This document shows, in pieces, positions 1-10,312 of a stretch of DNA of 64,000 nucleotides. The DNA is from Aegilops tauschii subsp. strangulata (Eukaryota > Streptophyta > Magnoliopsida > Poales > Poaceae), in contig NC_053037.3 in NCBI RefSeq assembly GCF_002575655.3, forward strand, positions 322,427,294 to 322,491,293, in the 5' to 3' direction. How positions within the stretch are numbered: position 1 is the first letter of the stretch; every line of letters starts with the position of its first letter. Below the pieces are notes generated by a model, which saw only the letters and a list, made by a program, of their open reading frames with translations, was not told the DNA's origin and searched no databases. The translations under genes and the position numbers were made by a program.

Positions 1-560
1 TCATGCCATCCGGGGACGGCAAGTCACCGGTGAGGCAGGCGGCTGGGGCCGAGTAGAGATCGGAAGCGCGCAACAGAACAGAGGGGAATTGGGGCCTGGG
101 ACGACCCAAAATCCCAGGGTGGGCCGGCCCACCGTGGGCACCCTGTAGAGATACACACCTGAGCGGCGAACATGCATTTTCGAAACTAATTTAGGAACAT
201 TTAGCTGACCAATTAAACAACTCTGTTTTAATAATATCAGATTCGTATTTGAACAACTAAGCTTGTTTAGCTTGATGGGTGGAGCAATGTTATTATGACA
301 CGAAGCACGTATTCTGATCGTATAGTGATCATAAAAGGGGGAAACTCTAAGCATATTTTTTTTTTAGCAAAAGAGGGTTTCCCCTCCGATTTCTATTAAA
401 GAAACCACCACGGAACCAACATGATCAATTAAACCCTAAGCATGATCAATTAAACCGTATTATGGCTGTGCCATGGCAGATTTGAAGCTGCAAACCGGAG
501 AAATGATATTTAGCATCCATTGTTTGCTTCGAACTAAGAACCAAATTCTAAGAGCTGAAA
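1..560. other. Gene-free stretch
   Basis: I see no supportable gene here. A minus-strand open frame (354-1) has no recognisable motif and biased, low-complexity composition. A 16-bp direct repeat, catgatcaattaaacc, occurs at about 420-435 and 440-455. Confidence 0.4.
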
Positions 561-586
561 AGAAAGTAGAGTAACCAAGTTAAGAT

Positions 587-1045
587 CTATTTTCTGGTTG
601 AGATCAAAAAGTTGAGGAGATATGAAGTACCACCTCTCTTGCGGCGCCGTGTAGGCATCGGGGGTGCGATGGCTGTCGGTGGCGTTGAAGCAGATATGCG
701 ACGGTAGACGGGTGCATCGGGGGATAAGTCCTGTTGCGGTGGAAGAGAAGGTCGTGTGAGCGGCCCCGGCAAAGAGGACGACGGCGCCGATGAAGCGAGA
801 GGACGCGATGCAAGGCTATTGGTCCGTCGCCGTGGATGAGAAAAGTCCATCTCTAGCAGTGGACGACGCGGTCTTGGTAGGCGCTCCGGCATGGTGGAGG
901 ACGGTGGCGATGGATGTGGTGGAGGACGGCGGCGATGGATGGGGTGGCGGACGGAGGCTAGTGTGGGGATGGGGTGTTCTAGCGCGGACGGTGTATGAAT
1001 GGGAAAATGGAGGGAGAGGTACGGGGAACCATGTTTTTGGGACAC
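587..1045 (-). other. GC-rich Pro/Ser/Arg-rich open frame, probably a decayed exon
   Basis: A 152-codon minus-strand frame is rich in proline, serine and arginine and has no recognisable domain. The opposite strand is also open for long stretches, as expected from GC-rich repetitive DNA. The composition resembles the 5' exon-like frame at 5292-5720. It could be the first exon of a degraded gene or transposon gene, but nothing ties it to a family. Confidence 0.15.
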
Positions 1046-1187
1046 GCCTATCTGAAATATGGGAAAGTTACGAACTTAGCCCCCGTTTAAAATTTGGACG
1101 TCTCGTCGGTTGGGGATCGGACGGTAATCTCGCATCTCACCAATATTTGCCCAGAGCGATTTCGGGCGAGGAGAGGGTGGTTGGCGC

Positions 1188-1490
1188 CCATGGTTGGCGC
1201 CCACGGTGTATGAATGGGGCTGACAGGTAGGGCGGTTGTGTCACGTCTGAGTGAAGTTACAAACCTGCCCCTATTGAAAATATTTGCCTACATCGATTTC
1301 GGCCGAATTGAGTTTGTTTTGCCGCCCACCGTGTATGAATGGGGAATGGAGGGAGAAACAGAGGTCTTTCGGACGAGCTTGAATCAAATGAGTTTTGCCG
1401 CCCATGTTTGACGCCCACCGTGTCGGAATGGGCTCAGAGGCGGTCGTGTCACGTCTAATTGAAGTTACTAACCTATCCCTATTTAGAGCA
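1188..1490 (+). repeat. Diverged direct repeat, two copies
   Basis: The stretch at about 1188-1285 (GCCCATGGTTGGCGCCCAC, then a TGTCACGTCT motif and GAAGTTAC) is repeated in diverged form at about 1401-1490. The spacing is about 213 bp. It looks like an internal duplication within an unidentified transposon. There is no coding support. Confidence 0.55.
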
Positions 1491-1499
1491 GTGGAAATC

Positions 1500-2325
1500 G
1501 GGCCGATGGATTGTCCGTGTAATGGGTAGACAGTAATTTCCATCTCCCAAACACTTGGCTTCGGGCAGCCGACGTGGGAGTGGACATTTTGCTGCTTCTT
1601 TCGAATTTTGGGACAATAAGCATCCACGTTTACTCTGGCAACTAAATTCGAATCCATTTTGTATTCCTATATGAATCTTTATAAATCATTCTATGTGTTT
1701 TTATATATCTTCAAAAGGACGACAAAGATGCATTCCACTGTCATATATGAATATGGTTTACAAATGCTGATACTCAAATTCAGAAACTAGAATCCAGTTT
1801 AAAGTGAATTCGAATATTTGGAACACTTCATGTCCAACTCAAATGTCACACGCAGCATAATGTGTACTCCCATTTAGATATGTACACAAGCGATGTATCA
1901 AGATTCAAATACCGAGTCAATCAACCAAGAATGTATAGAACTAACAGACATATAAACACTTATAGAGTATATGGATCAATAATATCAATTAACATACATA
2001 AGCCAGGCCGCTGTACTTTTTTTGGCTACAACAGCATCCTTTTTTAGCCAACATCTTGGCCCTTTCCGATGCGTGCCACTTATGGTCCATCTATACTACT
2101 ACTATTGCTGAATGCACATTCAGCCCGATTGGCATATTTGTAGGTCTGGCACAGCAATCCAAATGAAATGTCTCCGAGTCTTATCAATTAATACAGACTT
2201 GTGCTCAAATAAAATTACAAACCAAAAAACAAAAAAAACAATTATTACATGATCTCTAAAACAAATGGTTTGATTGATTACATGAACAGACAACACAAAG
2301 GTTATTCAACTATGGAAATAACATT
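1500..2325. other. AT-rich gene-free stretch
   Basis: No reading frame with a recognisable motif is present. An approximate copy of the wording at 1400-1490 fades out at its left edge. The rest is AT-rich intergenic DNA. Confidence 0.4.
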
Positions 2326-2694
2326 TCACCTATGATTTACCAAGTAGGAATTTAATTTCCTTTTTTCCTTCAGGACCTTAACAATCTGGTCAGTCTCAGC
2401 TTGCTTCGTTTTGAAATCCACCAACTATTTAATGGTTGTCTTGAGTACTGCTTGTGATTGTGTTGTTTGCTTCCTCAACATGACAACTTCATCTCTAAGT
2501 GCAGAAGCAAAATCTCTTTCTACCACTAGTTTAGCCTCTAGAGCATCAGCAGTTGGCAATTCATAATGCACGATTGGGCCGGTGCCACTGCTGTGGGATG
2601 ATGCAACGTCCATGGGGACCTCGCTCTTTGATCTTGGGCTAACCTGTTTTGCCATTAAAGTTCCGATTGGATTCAGAAAAGTTGAAGTTAGCAA
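2326..2694 (-). pseudogene. Transposase-like C-terminal coiled-coil exon (Ptta/En-Spm type), broken by a stop
   Basis: The minus-strand frame encodes a serine/lysine-rich start, then a heptad-like coiled coil (ALEAKLVVERDF, then LRDEVVMLRKQ). It meets a TAG at 2427-2425. The same frame stays open for 32 further codons with more lysine-rich coiled-coil sequence (LVDFKTKQAETDQ) before a TGA at 2328-2326. The pattern resembles the C-terminal end of plant Ptta/En-Spm transposases, which I recognise by style rather than by a diagnostic catalytic motif. The stop makes it a pseudogene. Exon remnants at 3029-3148 and 4849-4977 on the same strand may belong to the same transposon gene. Confidence 0.4.
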
Positions 2695-2779
2695 AACATC
2701 TCAACTGGGAGTTATAACAGCAAACCAGTTAAACAAACAAGGAATTAAAGAGTTTCAATTGGATGCTGAAAAGTAGTTA

Positions 2780-3028
2780 TTAACATCATTGTAACCCGTT
2801 GTTGCAGCAGCAAAGCAGTTAAACAAACAAGTAGATATTTAAGTTAAGGCAAACAGGTAATTCTTAACAGTAAGTATCAAACACATAGATAGGCGCAGTC
2901 TACAATATGATTAACAGGCTATGCCATTATGTAATCAGTAGCAAACTAAATTAAGCCAAGCAACGTAATTGAACAATTTTGCAATAAGTGGCTAACTAAA
3001 ATTCCGAGAAGCAGGTAACTGAACTTAC
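2780..3028. other. AT-rich spacer
   Basis: AT-rich sequence between two minus-strand exon remnants. It contains repeated short wording such as gcaaaccagttaaacaaacaa at about 2720 and a similar stretch near 2813. No gene is visible. Confidence 0.3.
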
Positions 3029-3148
3029 GCTAGTTCTTTGTACAGGCAGACTGCAACTTCTTTTTCGCTTACAAGGTTGTACGAAGGAGTCCATGGCATC
3101 AATTGCTTGGATACGCAGTCCCAATACTTCTTTCTTCCCACACTGCAT
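3029..3148 (-). pseudogene. Duplicated exon remnant, copy 1
   Basis: The minus strand reads from an ATG (3148) through a basic stretch (PCKRKRSC) to CTAGC and then a consensus 5' splice donor GTAAGT (3028-3023). A diverged copy lies at 4849-4977 on the same strand with the same basic motif and the same donor. The conserved frame and donor argue that both derive from one exon. The basic cluster looks like a nuclear-localisation segment. The family is not recognised; a transposase gene is likely given the coiled-coil exon downstream. Confidence 0.35.
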
Positions 3149-3309
3149 GGGTAAGTCGAATGGTTAATCTGGTAAGATGGTGCGTCCTTGATATGTTATA
3201 TGAGGACGTGTAGTCAGACTAGTTGTAGCCAAACACATCACACTGGCTTTTACTGTATATTTCATGCGATTACTTTTGGCATATCGAGATCTAAGCAATC
3301 TACAATAGG

Positions 3310-3870
3310 ATGAAAAGACTGGCATCCTTCACATTATTGGCGAACTCAGTTCATAGAAACAAGCAATTCAACCATTCTGTGGGTAAATCAAAAGCGCCAC
3401 TGGAATATTTTCACTATCCAATCATACACGCAAAAAGGGGCGACGCCACCATAGGGGCTGGTATGGGCGGCCGCCTCAGGTGGCTGGAAAGTGTGCACCT
3501 AGTTTGAGTCGTCCAGGTTGGCCCACGCTAGTTTTGTTCGTCCCAACGCACGAGCAGGCAATGTAAAAAATGAAGAAAAATGTTTCAATTTGGATGGGCC
3601 AATAACATAAGTGCAAGGCAGGCCCTATAGCAGGCTCGCGGCCCAAACGAGCGCCTCCCATATCGATCGACAGCAGGAAAAAATCCCAATTCATTCACTC
3701 CAGCCTCCAGTCTGGTTCGCTCCTAACCTAGCCGCTGCTGGACAGACCGACACAGCACTTCCTCGCGCCCTCGTTGGAGGGCGGTCGCCGGGCTTCAAGC
3801 GAACGGAAGGACAAGAAGATGATGATCCAACCCTGGGTGTAGCCTGCGTGGGAGGCAGCGGCGGCAGCAC
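3310..3870. other. Upstream region of the 3875 gene model
   Basis: No gene is called. The segment 3690-3870 is GC-rich and looks like a leader or first exon: Thr/Ser-rich and open in the plus frame that leads into the ATG at 3875. No TATA box is clear. Confidence 0.25.
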
Positions 3871-3874
3871 GGGC

Positions 3875-4280
3875 ATGGCATCGAGCTTGCGCAAACGGAC
3901 AGTCGTAGCTTGCAAGAGTAGCATGCGCAACGAGGAGGTACATCACGTCCTTGATTATATCTAATTCAACTCTTCAATTTCTGGCCAATAGTTAAACCTG
4001 ACGGTGTTGTAAAACTGCTTGTATGTAGGGAATCTATGAGAAAATGATACCAATTTCTACTTATTTTATAACTCCCCCAATCAATACTGAACTGACTGAA
4101 TCTGATGTATCTAATCAACTTTCCGGTGCAAACATACAAGCTCATGTTGTTCTTGAGCCTGAAGTGTCTAATGAACAGACTGCTAATGAAGGATTTGATG
4201 CAAACATTTTACATGCTCCTGGTGATGAACATATAGTGTCTAATGAGGGATCTAATGCAAGCATTTTGCAAGCTCATTGA
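3875..4280 (+). CDS. Possible two-exon small protein with internal SN..ANIL repeats
   Basis: Exon 1 (3875-3937) begins ATGGCATCGAGC, encodes a basic start (MASSLRKRTVVACKSS) and ends at GAG before a GT donor. A 91-base intron ends in TAG. Exon 2 (4029-4280) continues in frame to a TGA, giving about 104 residues. The C-terminal half contains three imperfect repeats built around (V)SN-x-x-x-x-ANI(L/Q)xAH. The remainder is acidic and Thr/Ser-rich. No domain is recognised. The open frame also extends upstream of 3875, so the true start is uncertain. This could be a real small gene, or a remnant of the transposon DNA around it. Confidence 0.3.
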
Positions 4281-4289
4281 AAGATTTAG

Positions 4290-4848
4290 TGTCTAATGAT
4301 GATCTACTATATTGAGAGTGACAGAGATTTGCAGGCATTGATGACAAGCAAATTATAGTGCATTTTCATAGCTTGAGGAAACGTCGAGGCCATCTACCAG
4401 AAAGTCCCCGTATCATGATAACATAGCATAAATACTTTTCTAATCTGTTGTTTGAAACTATTGGCATACTTGTGCAGGATAGATATATTGATATGCAGTT
4501 TGCGCACTGGTTATACGTGCAATTACACTTCGATATTTTCAGCCAGAGAACGAATAATTCAAGTAGGTACAGACCATGTTTGTAGTCCTTGTACACCATG
4601 TTGCATTTTGTGTTTTTTGGTGCTTGCATCATTTAGTGTTTATAATCTGAACTACTTTGGATCATTAGCTGGTTTTCAAAGTGCATGTAGCTTCACATTT
4701 CTCAAGTTATGTTGATTTCCGAAGTGCAAGTGCCTTCGTATTTTTTAAGTTAAATGTTCGCCCCTGGTAACTTGAATTCGTGGATCAGCCACTGCACACA
4801 AATCATACACGAATGCCAGTACGAATTAAATGAAATGCAGGGACTTAC
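4290..4848. other. Gene-free stretch
   Basis: No supportable gene. A short plus-strand segment near 4375-4430 reads a basic LRKRRGHLPES motif but is bounded by stops. Confidence 0.3.
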
Positions 4849-4977
4849 GCTAGCTCGTTGTACAGGCTCACTGCAGCTCTACTTGCGCTTGGGATGTTCC
4901 ATGTACAAGTCCATGTTACCACTTGCTTGGATGTGCAGGCCTTGTGCTCCTTGCATCCCCCTCTGCATTTTTGACAT
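4849..4977 (-). pseudogene. Duplicated exon remnant, copy 2
   Basis: This is the counterpart of 3029-3148. It has an ATG at 4977, a basic segment (HPKRK followed by an in-frame TAG), then SCSEPVQRAS and the same GTAAGT donor (4848-4843). The in-frame stop marks it as non-functional. The arrangement suggests local duplication of an exon or of the whole minus-strand transposon gene. Confidence 0.35.
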
Positions 4978-5291
4978 GGCGAATGGTTGATCAAATAAGA
5001 GGAATCGACCTTGATGTTGTACCGGAGGACAGATACTTACAAGGTTATACGGGTGTGCAGGATGTGTACCAGATCCCGTAGCGCCGTCATGCTTCGATAA
5101 AAAATGGATTTGCTTGTTTCAGATGATATCTCCAGAAGAAATAAGAGTTAAAGTCAGAGTTGCATAGGCGTGTAAGCTAAGAGAGCAGTGAAAGGATATC
5201 CAAACATCGTCAAAACAATGCACAAGGGAGTGATGTGTGGATACCTAGTTCGGGCCAGCGTTTGGGCATGCTCGCCTAGCTAGAGTGCGGG

Positions 5292-5720
5292 TCACTTCAG
5301 AGCCGTTGAGGGTGATGCATTGGCGTTGGCTGGCCGCGCACGGATGCAGATCTTGAGTGGCAGCGGAGTGCTACGATGCGGTGGACGAGACCGTTGGTGA
5401 AGCCCCAATGGCCTCGGGGGGCGGAGGTGCGACGATGTGCTCGGTGAAGTAGCCCCGGTGAGCTGGGAGACGGCGTCGGTGAAGCGCACCTGATGCGATG
5501 GAACTCGGTGTCTGTGAGGCACGTCGGTTGCGGCGGTCGACGTTGTCGGTGGACCACCCGGTGCGGTGGACGAGGGCGTAGATGAGGTAGCTCCGGTGCG
5601 GTGGTGAAGCGCGACCGTCGTCTTCGTCGTTGTCGTCCGGCACAGAGGTGGGGAACGGTGGGGAAAGAGACGAGACGAGGGGCGATTCGAGGGTTGGCAG
5701 CGAATTAGGGATTTGAGCAA
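5292..5720 (-). other. GC-rich exon-like segment
   Basis: Several minus-strand frames are open here at once, all Pro/Ser/Arg/His-rich. That is typical of GC-rich 5' exons and of repetitive DNA. The pyrimidine-rich stretch on the minus strand just upstream (about 5755-5700) looks like a leader. It may be the first exon of the minus-strand transposon-like gene whose remnants lie at 4.9, 3.1 and 2.5 kb. I cannot choose a frame. Confidence 0.2.
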
Positions 5721-5892
5721 TCTGGGTGTGGAAGGGGACGGTGGAGAAGAGAGATTTTGCAGGGCTGGAATTGGGGCCGCCAGATATTTCAATCCGAAAC
5801 GTGGAAGCACGAACTTATATTGTCGTTGTCCTTTTTTTGGGGGGAGGGGGGTGGGTGGCTGGGTGCTACGCGTCCGTCCGACACACGCGACC

Positions 5893-5901
5893 ACCCCGAC
5901 A
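5893..5901. repeat. 9-bp target duplication (left)
   Basis: ACCCCGACA lies immediately left of the inverted-repeat element and is repeated exactly at 6025-6033 on its right. Confidence 0.8.
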
Positions 5902-6024
5902 GGACTATGCTTCGGTGCCTTAAGGCACCTGCCTTTGTGTCCATGACATGTGGGCCCAACAGGTGGCTGGCCCACATGTCAGTGACCCAAAGGCAGTTGC
6001 CTTTAAGGCACCGAAGCAGCGTCC
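5902..6024. mobile_element. Mutator-type MITE, 123 bp
   Basis: The element is almost wholly an inverted repeat. Its left arm begins GGACTATGCTTCGGTGCC and its right arm, read on the minus strand, begins GGACGCTGCTTCGGTGCC. The pairing continues inward through CTTAAGGCA, GCCTTTG and CATGTGGGCC, leaving a short loop near 5960. It is flanked by perfect 9-bp direct repeats ACCCCGACA (5893-5901 and 6025-6033). Nine-base duplications are diagnostic of Mutator-like transposition. It carries no coding sequence. The duplicated block at 10313 lacks this insertion. Confidence 0.8.
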
Positions 6025-6160
6025 ACCCCGACACGACCCTGGTCTGCCTGGTGCGCCTACATTTGAGAATGCAAACGAATCTTCTTTCATTTGCAAACGT
6101 ATCTGTTGTATTACCATGCCCGTGTTTTCCTTGCAATAATTAGTCATTCGAAACGAGATA

Positions 6161-6264
6161 CTCCATCCGTTCATTTTTGTAAGTTGTTTCAGACAACTTA
6201 AAATGAACTGTTTTGCACATTGTCTAAAATGTCTTCAAGGTCTTATAAAAGTGAACAGAGGGAG
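6161..6264. mobile_element. Stowaway MITE
   Basis: The termini are CTCCATCCGTTC and, on the other strand, CTCCCTCTGTTC. TA dinucleotides flank both sides (6159-6160 and 6265-6266). The length (104 bp), the inverted termini and the TA duplication fit Tc1/mariner-type Stowaway elements common in grasses. It is non-coding. Confidence 0.85.
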
Positions 6265-6739
6265 TACTATAAATTAATTAATGAGGAGTTATTTGAAAAA
6301 AAATCTAAACGGTACCCACGCTAACGTGGATTAGAGTGTGTGTCACGTAGCGATCTCCAATTCTAACGTGGATTTCGCATTTCACTGTATCCACGCTACT
6401 TTTTTAATACAAATTCATATGTATATGATGAACACCATGGTAGTGAGAAAACTTTTGGATGGATTCAAACATATGACCTACAAAATAGCACAACAAACTG
6501 AGTCAATGTCAACTTTTCGAAACTTAGTATGGCACGAATTTGAAATAATTACCCGTATGCCTGGTCCTCGGTTCAAATCTTACAATGTACACCGAATTGA
6601 AACATCGATATTAAGTCTCGTACTATGTACATTCAAATGTTGTTTTTAGCCCCCCCCCCCCCGCACAAACACTACATACTTCCTGTATCGGTCAATCTTC
6701 CTCTCCTAACCACCTTAGGAAGCTATCGGTTTCCAACAC

Positions 6740-7197
6740 ACGTTCATTCTTTCTCTCCATGTTTCGATCTCTAAGTCTCTCAACTACACAACCCCTTTTT
6801 CCACTCTGTTACCAAATGTATTTACCTCACACACCCGCCATTGCACCCCATGCCGAGCTCTCTCTCTCCCCCCTCTCCCTCTCACCCTCTCGCGCTAAAT
6901 ACATGCATTGCCTATCTAGCCCCCCAACCTCTCGTGCGCACGCACGCACGTTGTATATCTAGGTCACTCCCTCGAGACTGTCTCACTCTTTCTTCCGCAC
7001 GGCGGGCCACACTCGCTCAATCTCGCTCTCTTTATCTGAGTCTCGTTTAACCTCGTTTTCTTTCACACACAAATGATATATCTCCCTGTTCGGGCCTCGA
7101 TCGACACACTCTATACTCTCTGACGCAGATTGTCTATCTAGGTCAGTCCATCCAAGCCGCCGCCACTCTTTCAACCTCATGGTGGGCCACGCTCACT

Positions 7198-7238
<41 letters not shown>

Positions 7239-7650
7239 TGTCTCGATTGACCTCGCTCTTTCTCGGACAAAAACGATATATCACCATGTTTGAGCCCAAT
7301 TCGACCTATTCACATTGTATACTCTCTCACGCACATCGTCTATCTAGGTCACTCTCTCCAACCCGTCTCACTCTTTCGATCGCACGGCGACCCTATGTGA
7401 TCGGTTGACCTTGCTTCCTCCCACGCACAAAATATATCTACACGTCTGTGACTGGATCATCTCTCAAGCTCTATCTTACAGCCCTCACCCTTGCCAAAAA
7501 GTTCAATCGGACAATATCTCTCCAGAGCATATATATTTGTTCAATGAATGTCGGACCACACTCACTTTGTCTCTCTATCTATATGTCTCTCGATTGACCT
7601 CGCTTTCTCCCACCGTATCTTCCACGCGTTGAAGCTACTACCTCTCCATC
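6740..7650 (+). repeat. CT-rich low-complexity region with a (TC)n microsatellite
   Basis: About 900 bases dominated by CTCTC, TCTCTC and CTCAATCTC. A pure TC run covers 7201-7234. A degenerate unit, GTCTATCTAGGTCA.TC followed later by CTCGATTGACCTCGC, recurs near 6955, 7131, 7340 and 7590, so the stretch has longer internal repetition of roughly 190-240 bp. Open frames here are Ser/Leu/Pro-rich by-products of composition. Confidence 0.75.
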
Positions 7651-8682
7651 CCTCGCAAAGCCGGAGCTATTTAAATTGCGAGGGGCACTCCAACCTTGGA
7701 TTAATTTGTGTAGGCATTTATTCCGGTCGGTTTAGATTATATTTTCGTAGCATTCGGCGCACAACTACTCCAAACACCGTTGCAACCCACGCAACTCCCC
7801 TAATTGATTTCCCTCTGGCTCGGTCATCGCTCTCTCGCACGTCCTTTCTCGCCTTCAACGTCGCACCATGGTATTATTGAAAAAACTATGTTGTTCTCTT
7901 TAATTATCATAAATAAGCTACAAAACTACACACCAAGGGGCCCACATGTCATGAAACAAATTTGGACCCATATACAAATTAAAAAATAAAGGACGAGGAT
8001 CGAACATGCGACCGGGCCTTCAAGCCGCACGTCAATAGGCAACATACGTAGAATAGCAATGTTTGTTGTATCCCCTTTGTTCACATAATGTTTTTATATT
8101 ACCACAGCCGAATTAATGGATAACATGTAATATTATTTTTAGTAGTATTCGCCTTCACTTACTGGTGGGTTCCATGTGTGCTCTCTCTCTCCTCCCCTTC
8201 TGCGTTTAGACGCACGGGCAAACAGGAAGAACTTGCGGGCGATGTTGCCGTTGACCATATCTGGACGCGTTCACAAGTCACGGCACCAGTTTCACGTACT
8301 AGCAGCACTAGTCAGTGTGTACGTGCAATGCACGTTAATTTGGAAGTATATTAAGTGCATGCAGATATTAACTACTAGGATATTATTTGTGTGTTGTCAT
8401 GTGATTAGCACTATTTTTGGCATGAAATTAACTGCACGCTAAACGTGTTAAGCGCTCGACATTGAAGCAGTCTAGGTCGTTGGATGACAAGGAATACATG
8501 TGGCTTGATGACGTTTTATATTTAATTTGATATGGCTCTAGCAGAACATTCAATCGATCAAACCATACATTTTGTTCAGTCTGACTCCGACTTTAAATTA
8601 TACGACGATCGATATAAAATAAATGGAAATGATAAACGTTCGGATTTTAAGCATGGCAATCCGAACGTTTTTCATGGCAAAT

Positions 8683-9384
8683 TTAGATTATGTGGCGGCG
8701 GCGGGGGCGTCTCGCGGTGGGAAGCGGCTCCTCTGCCGTGCTCTGTGTGTTGTCGGGCCACTGACCGACGGCGACGGCGGCGTCTTGCGCCGTTGTTGGC
8801 GTACTCCTAGACGTTGGCCTAGCTTCAAAGAAGGCCAAAATGTTCTGGACTTCGGAGCGAGTCAACTGGTGGGAGGAGGCGACTGGCGTTGGTCCAAGGA
8901 AGCGGTCGACGGCGGCCATCCATGCCGCTGAGGGGGGCACTGGCACCCGCGCGGGGACAGGCGTTGTCAACGGCGCGGCGGAGACATTCGTGTGCCCGGG
9001 CACCGGCACGGGCACGCACGTCAGTGCACGCGCAGGCGCATGCGCTGGCAGGTGCACGGGCACCGGCACGGGCGTGCGCGTCAGTGCACGCGCAGGCGCA
9101 TGCGCTGGCAGGTGCACGGGTGCGTGAAAGTCGGCGGGGACCTCGTGGAACCCCGTGGGATCAAGCTCGGCGACAATGTGCGGCTCCCAGCCCATCAATG
9201 CAATGGGGATGGGCGCTGGCGCAGTCGGGGTGACGGGAGCCGGAACGGGAGCGGGGACAGGCGTGGCGTCTTCCCGCAAGGCCAGTTCAAGCTCGTCCCA
9301 AAGCGCCTTATGTTCTTGAGACTCCGGCTGGGTGTCTTCCTCAGGAAACTGGAACACTAAGGGCAGACCATCGTGATGCGGCAT
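8683..9384 (-). CDS. Hypothetical Pro/Val/Ala-rich protein with a 20-residue tandem repeat
   Basis: This single open frame of 233 codons starts at an ATG (9384) preceded by a pyrimidine-rich leader-like stretch and ends with TAA (8685-8683). Residues 1-40 are acidic (FQFPEEDTQPESQEHKALWD). The middle is PVPAPVPAP-rich and includes two copies of a 20-residue repeat encoded by a 60-bp tandem duplication (9001-9120). The C-terminal part reads SEVQNILAFFEARPTS and ends in a basic tail (RRPRRRH). No domain is recognised. It may be a host gene of unknown function or part of a transposon gene. The opposite strand is also fairly open across the repeat. Confidence 0.35.
   Translation of the reverse strand: MPHHDGLPLVFQFPEEDTQPESQEHKALWDELELALREDATPVPAPVPAPVTPTAPAPIPIALMGWEPHIVAELDPTGFHEVPADFHAPVHLPAHAPARALTRTPVPVPVHLPAHAPARALTCVPVPVPGHTNVSAAPLTTPVPARVPVPPSAAWMAAVDRFLGPTPVASSHQLTRSEVQNILAFFEARPTSRSTPTTAQDAAVAVGQWPDNTQSTAEEPLPTARRPRRRHII
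9001..9120. repeat. 60-bp tandem duplication
   Basis: Two consecutive 60-bp units differ at only three positions (near 9014-9018 vs 9074-9078). The unit length is a multiple of three, so the minus-strand frame of the hypothetical protein is kept. Confidence 0.9.
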
Positions 9385-9569
9385 GGCGTACGTTTAGGTC
9401 AGGCTAGTTGGAGGTAGACGACAGGAGAATCAGAGAGGAAGAGAGAGGCTTGTAGCGATACCGGGTTGTGCGGGGTTGATTTTAAACTGCGGCGCCGGCG
9501 ACATTAAAAGTGGGAGCAGTTGGGACGATGGTGGGCGGCGGAGCCTGGTCAAAGGGCTCGCCTCCCGGT

Positions 9570-9645
9570 GAGCCTGCACAGCGGTCTGCTCGCACGCCTC
9601 CCTAACAGCCGGCGCAGCGGTCTGCTCGCACGCCTCCCGTCGACT
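9570..9645. repeat. Short direct repeat in GC-rich leader region
   Basis: CAGCGGTCTGCTCGCACGCC occurs at about 9578 and again at about 9617, 39 bp apart. It lies upstream of the minus-strand frame at 8683-9384. No coding role is supported. Confidence 0.7.
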
Positions 9646-9779
9646 CACACGCTTGCTCGGACGGCACCTGCCGATGAGAAGCGGGGACTCGTGGCGGCAC
9701 GTAAACGCCCACAGTTTCAATAGTGAAAGCGTTCGCCTTAACATGACAAGTCTTTGTTCCAAAATACCTTGGCTCTTCA

Positions 9780-10312
9780 TTTGTGCAACTTGTCATAAGC
9801 AGCTTGTCTCAAATTGAAGAAAAAACTTACAAAGTAATATTTGTGCCATATCACGTGACCATGCTTAGTTTCAAGAATTTATGCTCACTTTTGGATTTTC
9901 TGAAATTTAAGATCCAGGATTCGAAACAATATCATAACCTGCATCATGCAATAAATTTTCAAGCCGTACATCTCTCCTGTTGTATTTCTTAAAAAAGGAT
10001 TTGGTCAAACATTTTGCTTAGTTAGACTTCAGACAAGTTATATATGCAGAGTAAAAGGATAATCCCTCCGTACCAGTGCATTGCCTGATATATTAACTCA
10101 AGTACTAGGCACGAACAAACGGGCTCAATTCTGTGCTCATCCTGGTGTAGTAGTAGTAGTACTAGGCAATGCAGTTGACGGGTGACCTTGACGAGCGGCG
10201 ACCGAGGGAATTGAACCGTGCTCGGCACGGTAGGTAACGTTGTCTAGTTACTAAAGCATCCCTCCGTTGTTCATCGGTAGTCATTATGGACCGGGGACAT
10301 GAGGGGAATTTC
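9780..10312. other. Gene-free stretch
   Basis: AT-rich to mixed sequence with no recognisable gene. GCATTGCCT (near 10076) and AGGCAATGC (near 10163) form a spaced inverted repeat, but no target duplication could be assigned. Confidence 0.3.

Larger units (their letters stand above)
5758..8230. repeat. Diverged duplicated block, copy 1
   Basis: Landmarks in order match the block at 10313-12610: AGGGCTGGAATT..GGCCGCCAGATATTTC (5760 vs 10316), TTACxATxCCCGT.TTTTCCTTGCAA (6110 vs 10530), AACGTGGATTTC.CATTTCA (6365 vs 10631), GTGAGAAAACTTT (6443 vs 10707), a CAAATGTTGT segment (6632 vs 11103), GGACGAG.ATCGAAC.TGC (7992 vs 12360) and TCACTTACTGGTGGGT (8154 vs 12518). Both copies were later altered by different insertions: a Mutator MITE, a Stowaway and CT-rich DNA here; a Stowaway and a tandem array in copy 2. 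Confidence 0.7.

Noticed and set aside
3691..3946. Minus-strand frames opposite the 3875 gene model
   Set aside because: Antisense shadows of a GC-rich exon-like segment; no motif.
6759..7632. Ser/Leu/Pro-rich frames in CT-rich DNA
   Set aside because: Low-complexity CTCTC sequence gives stop-free frames by chance.
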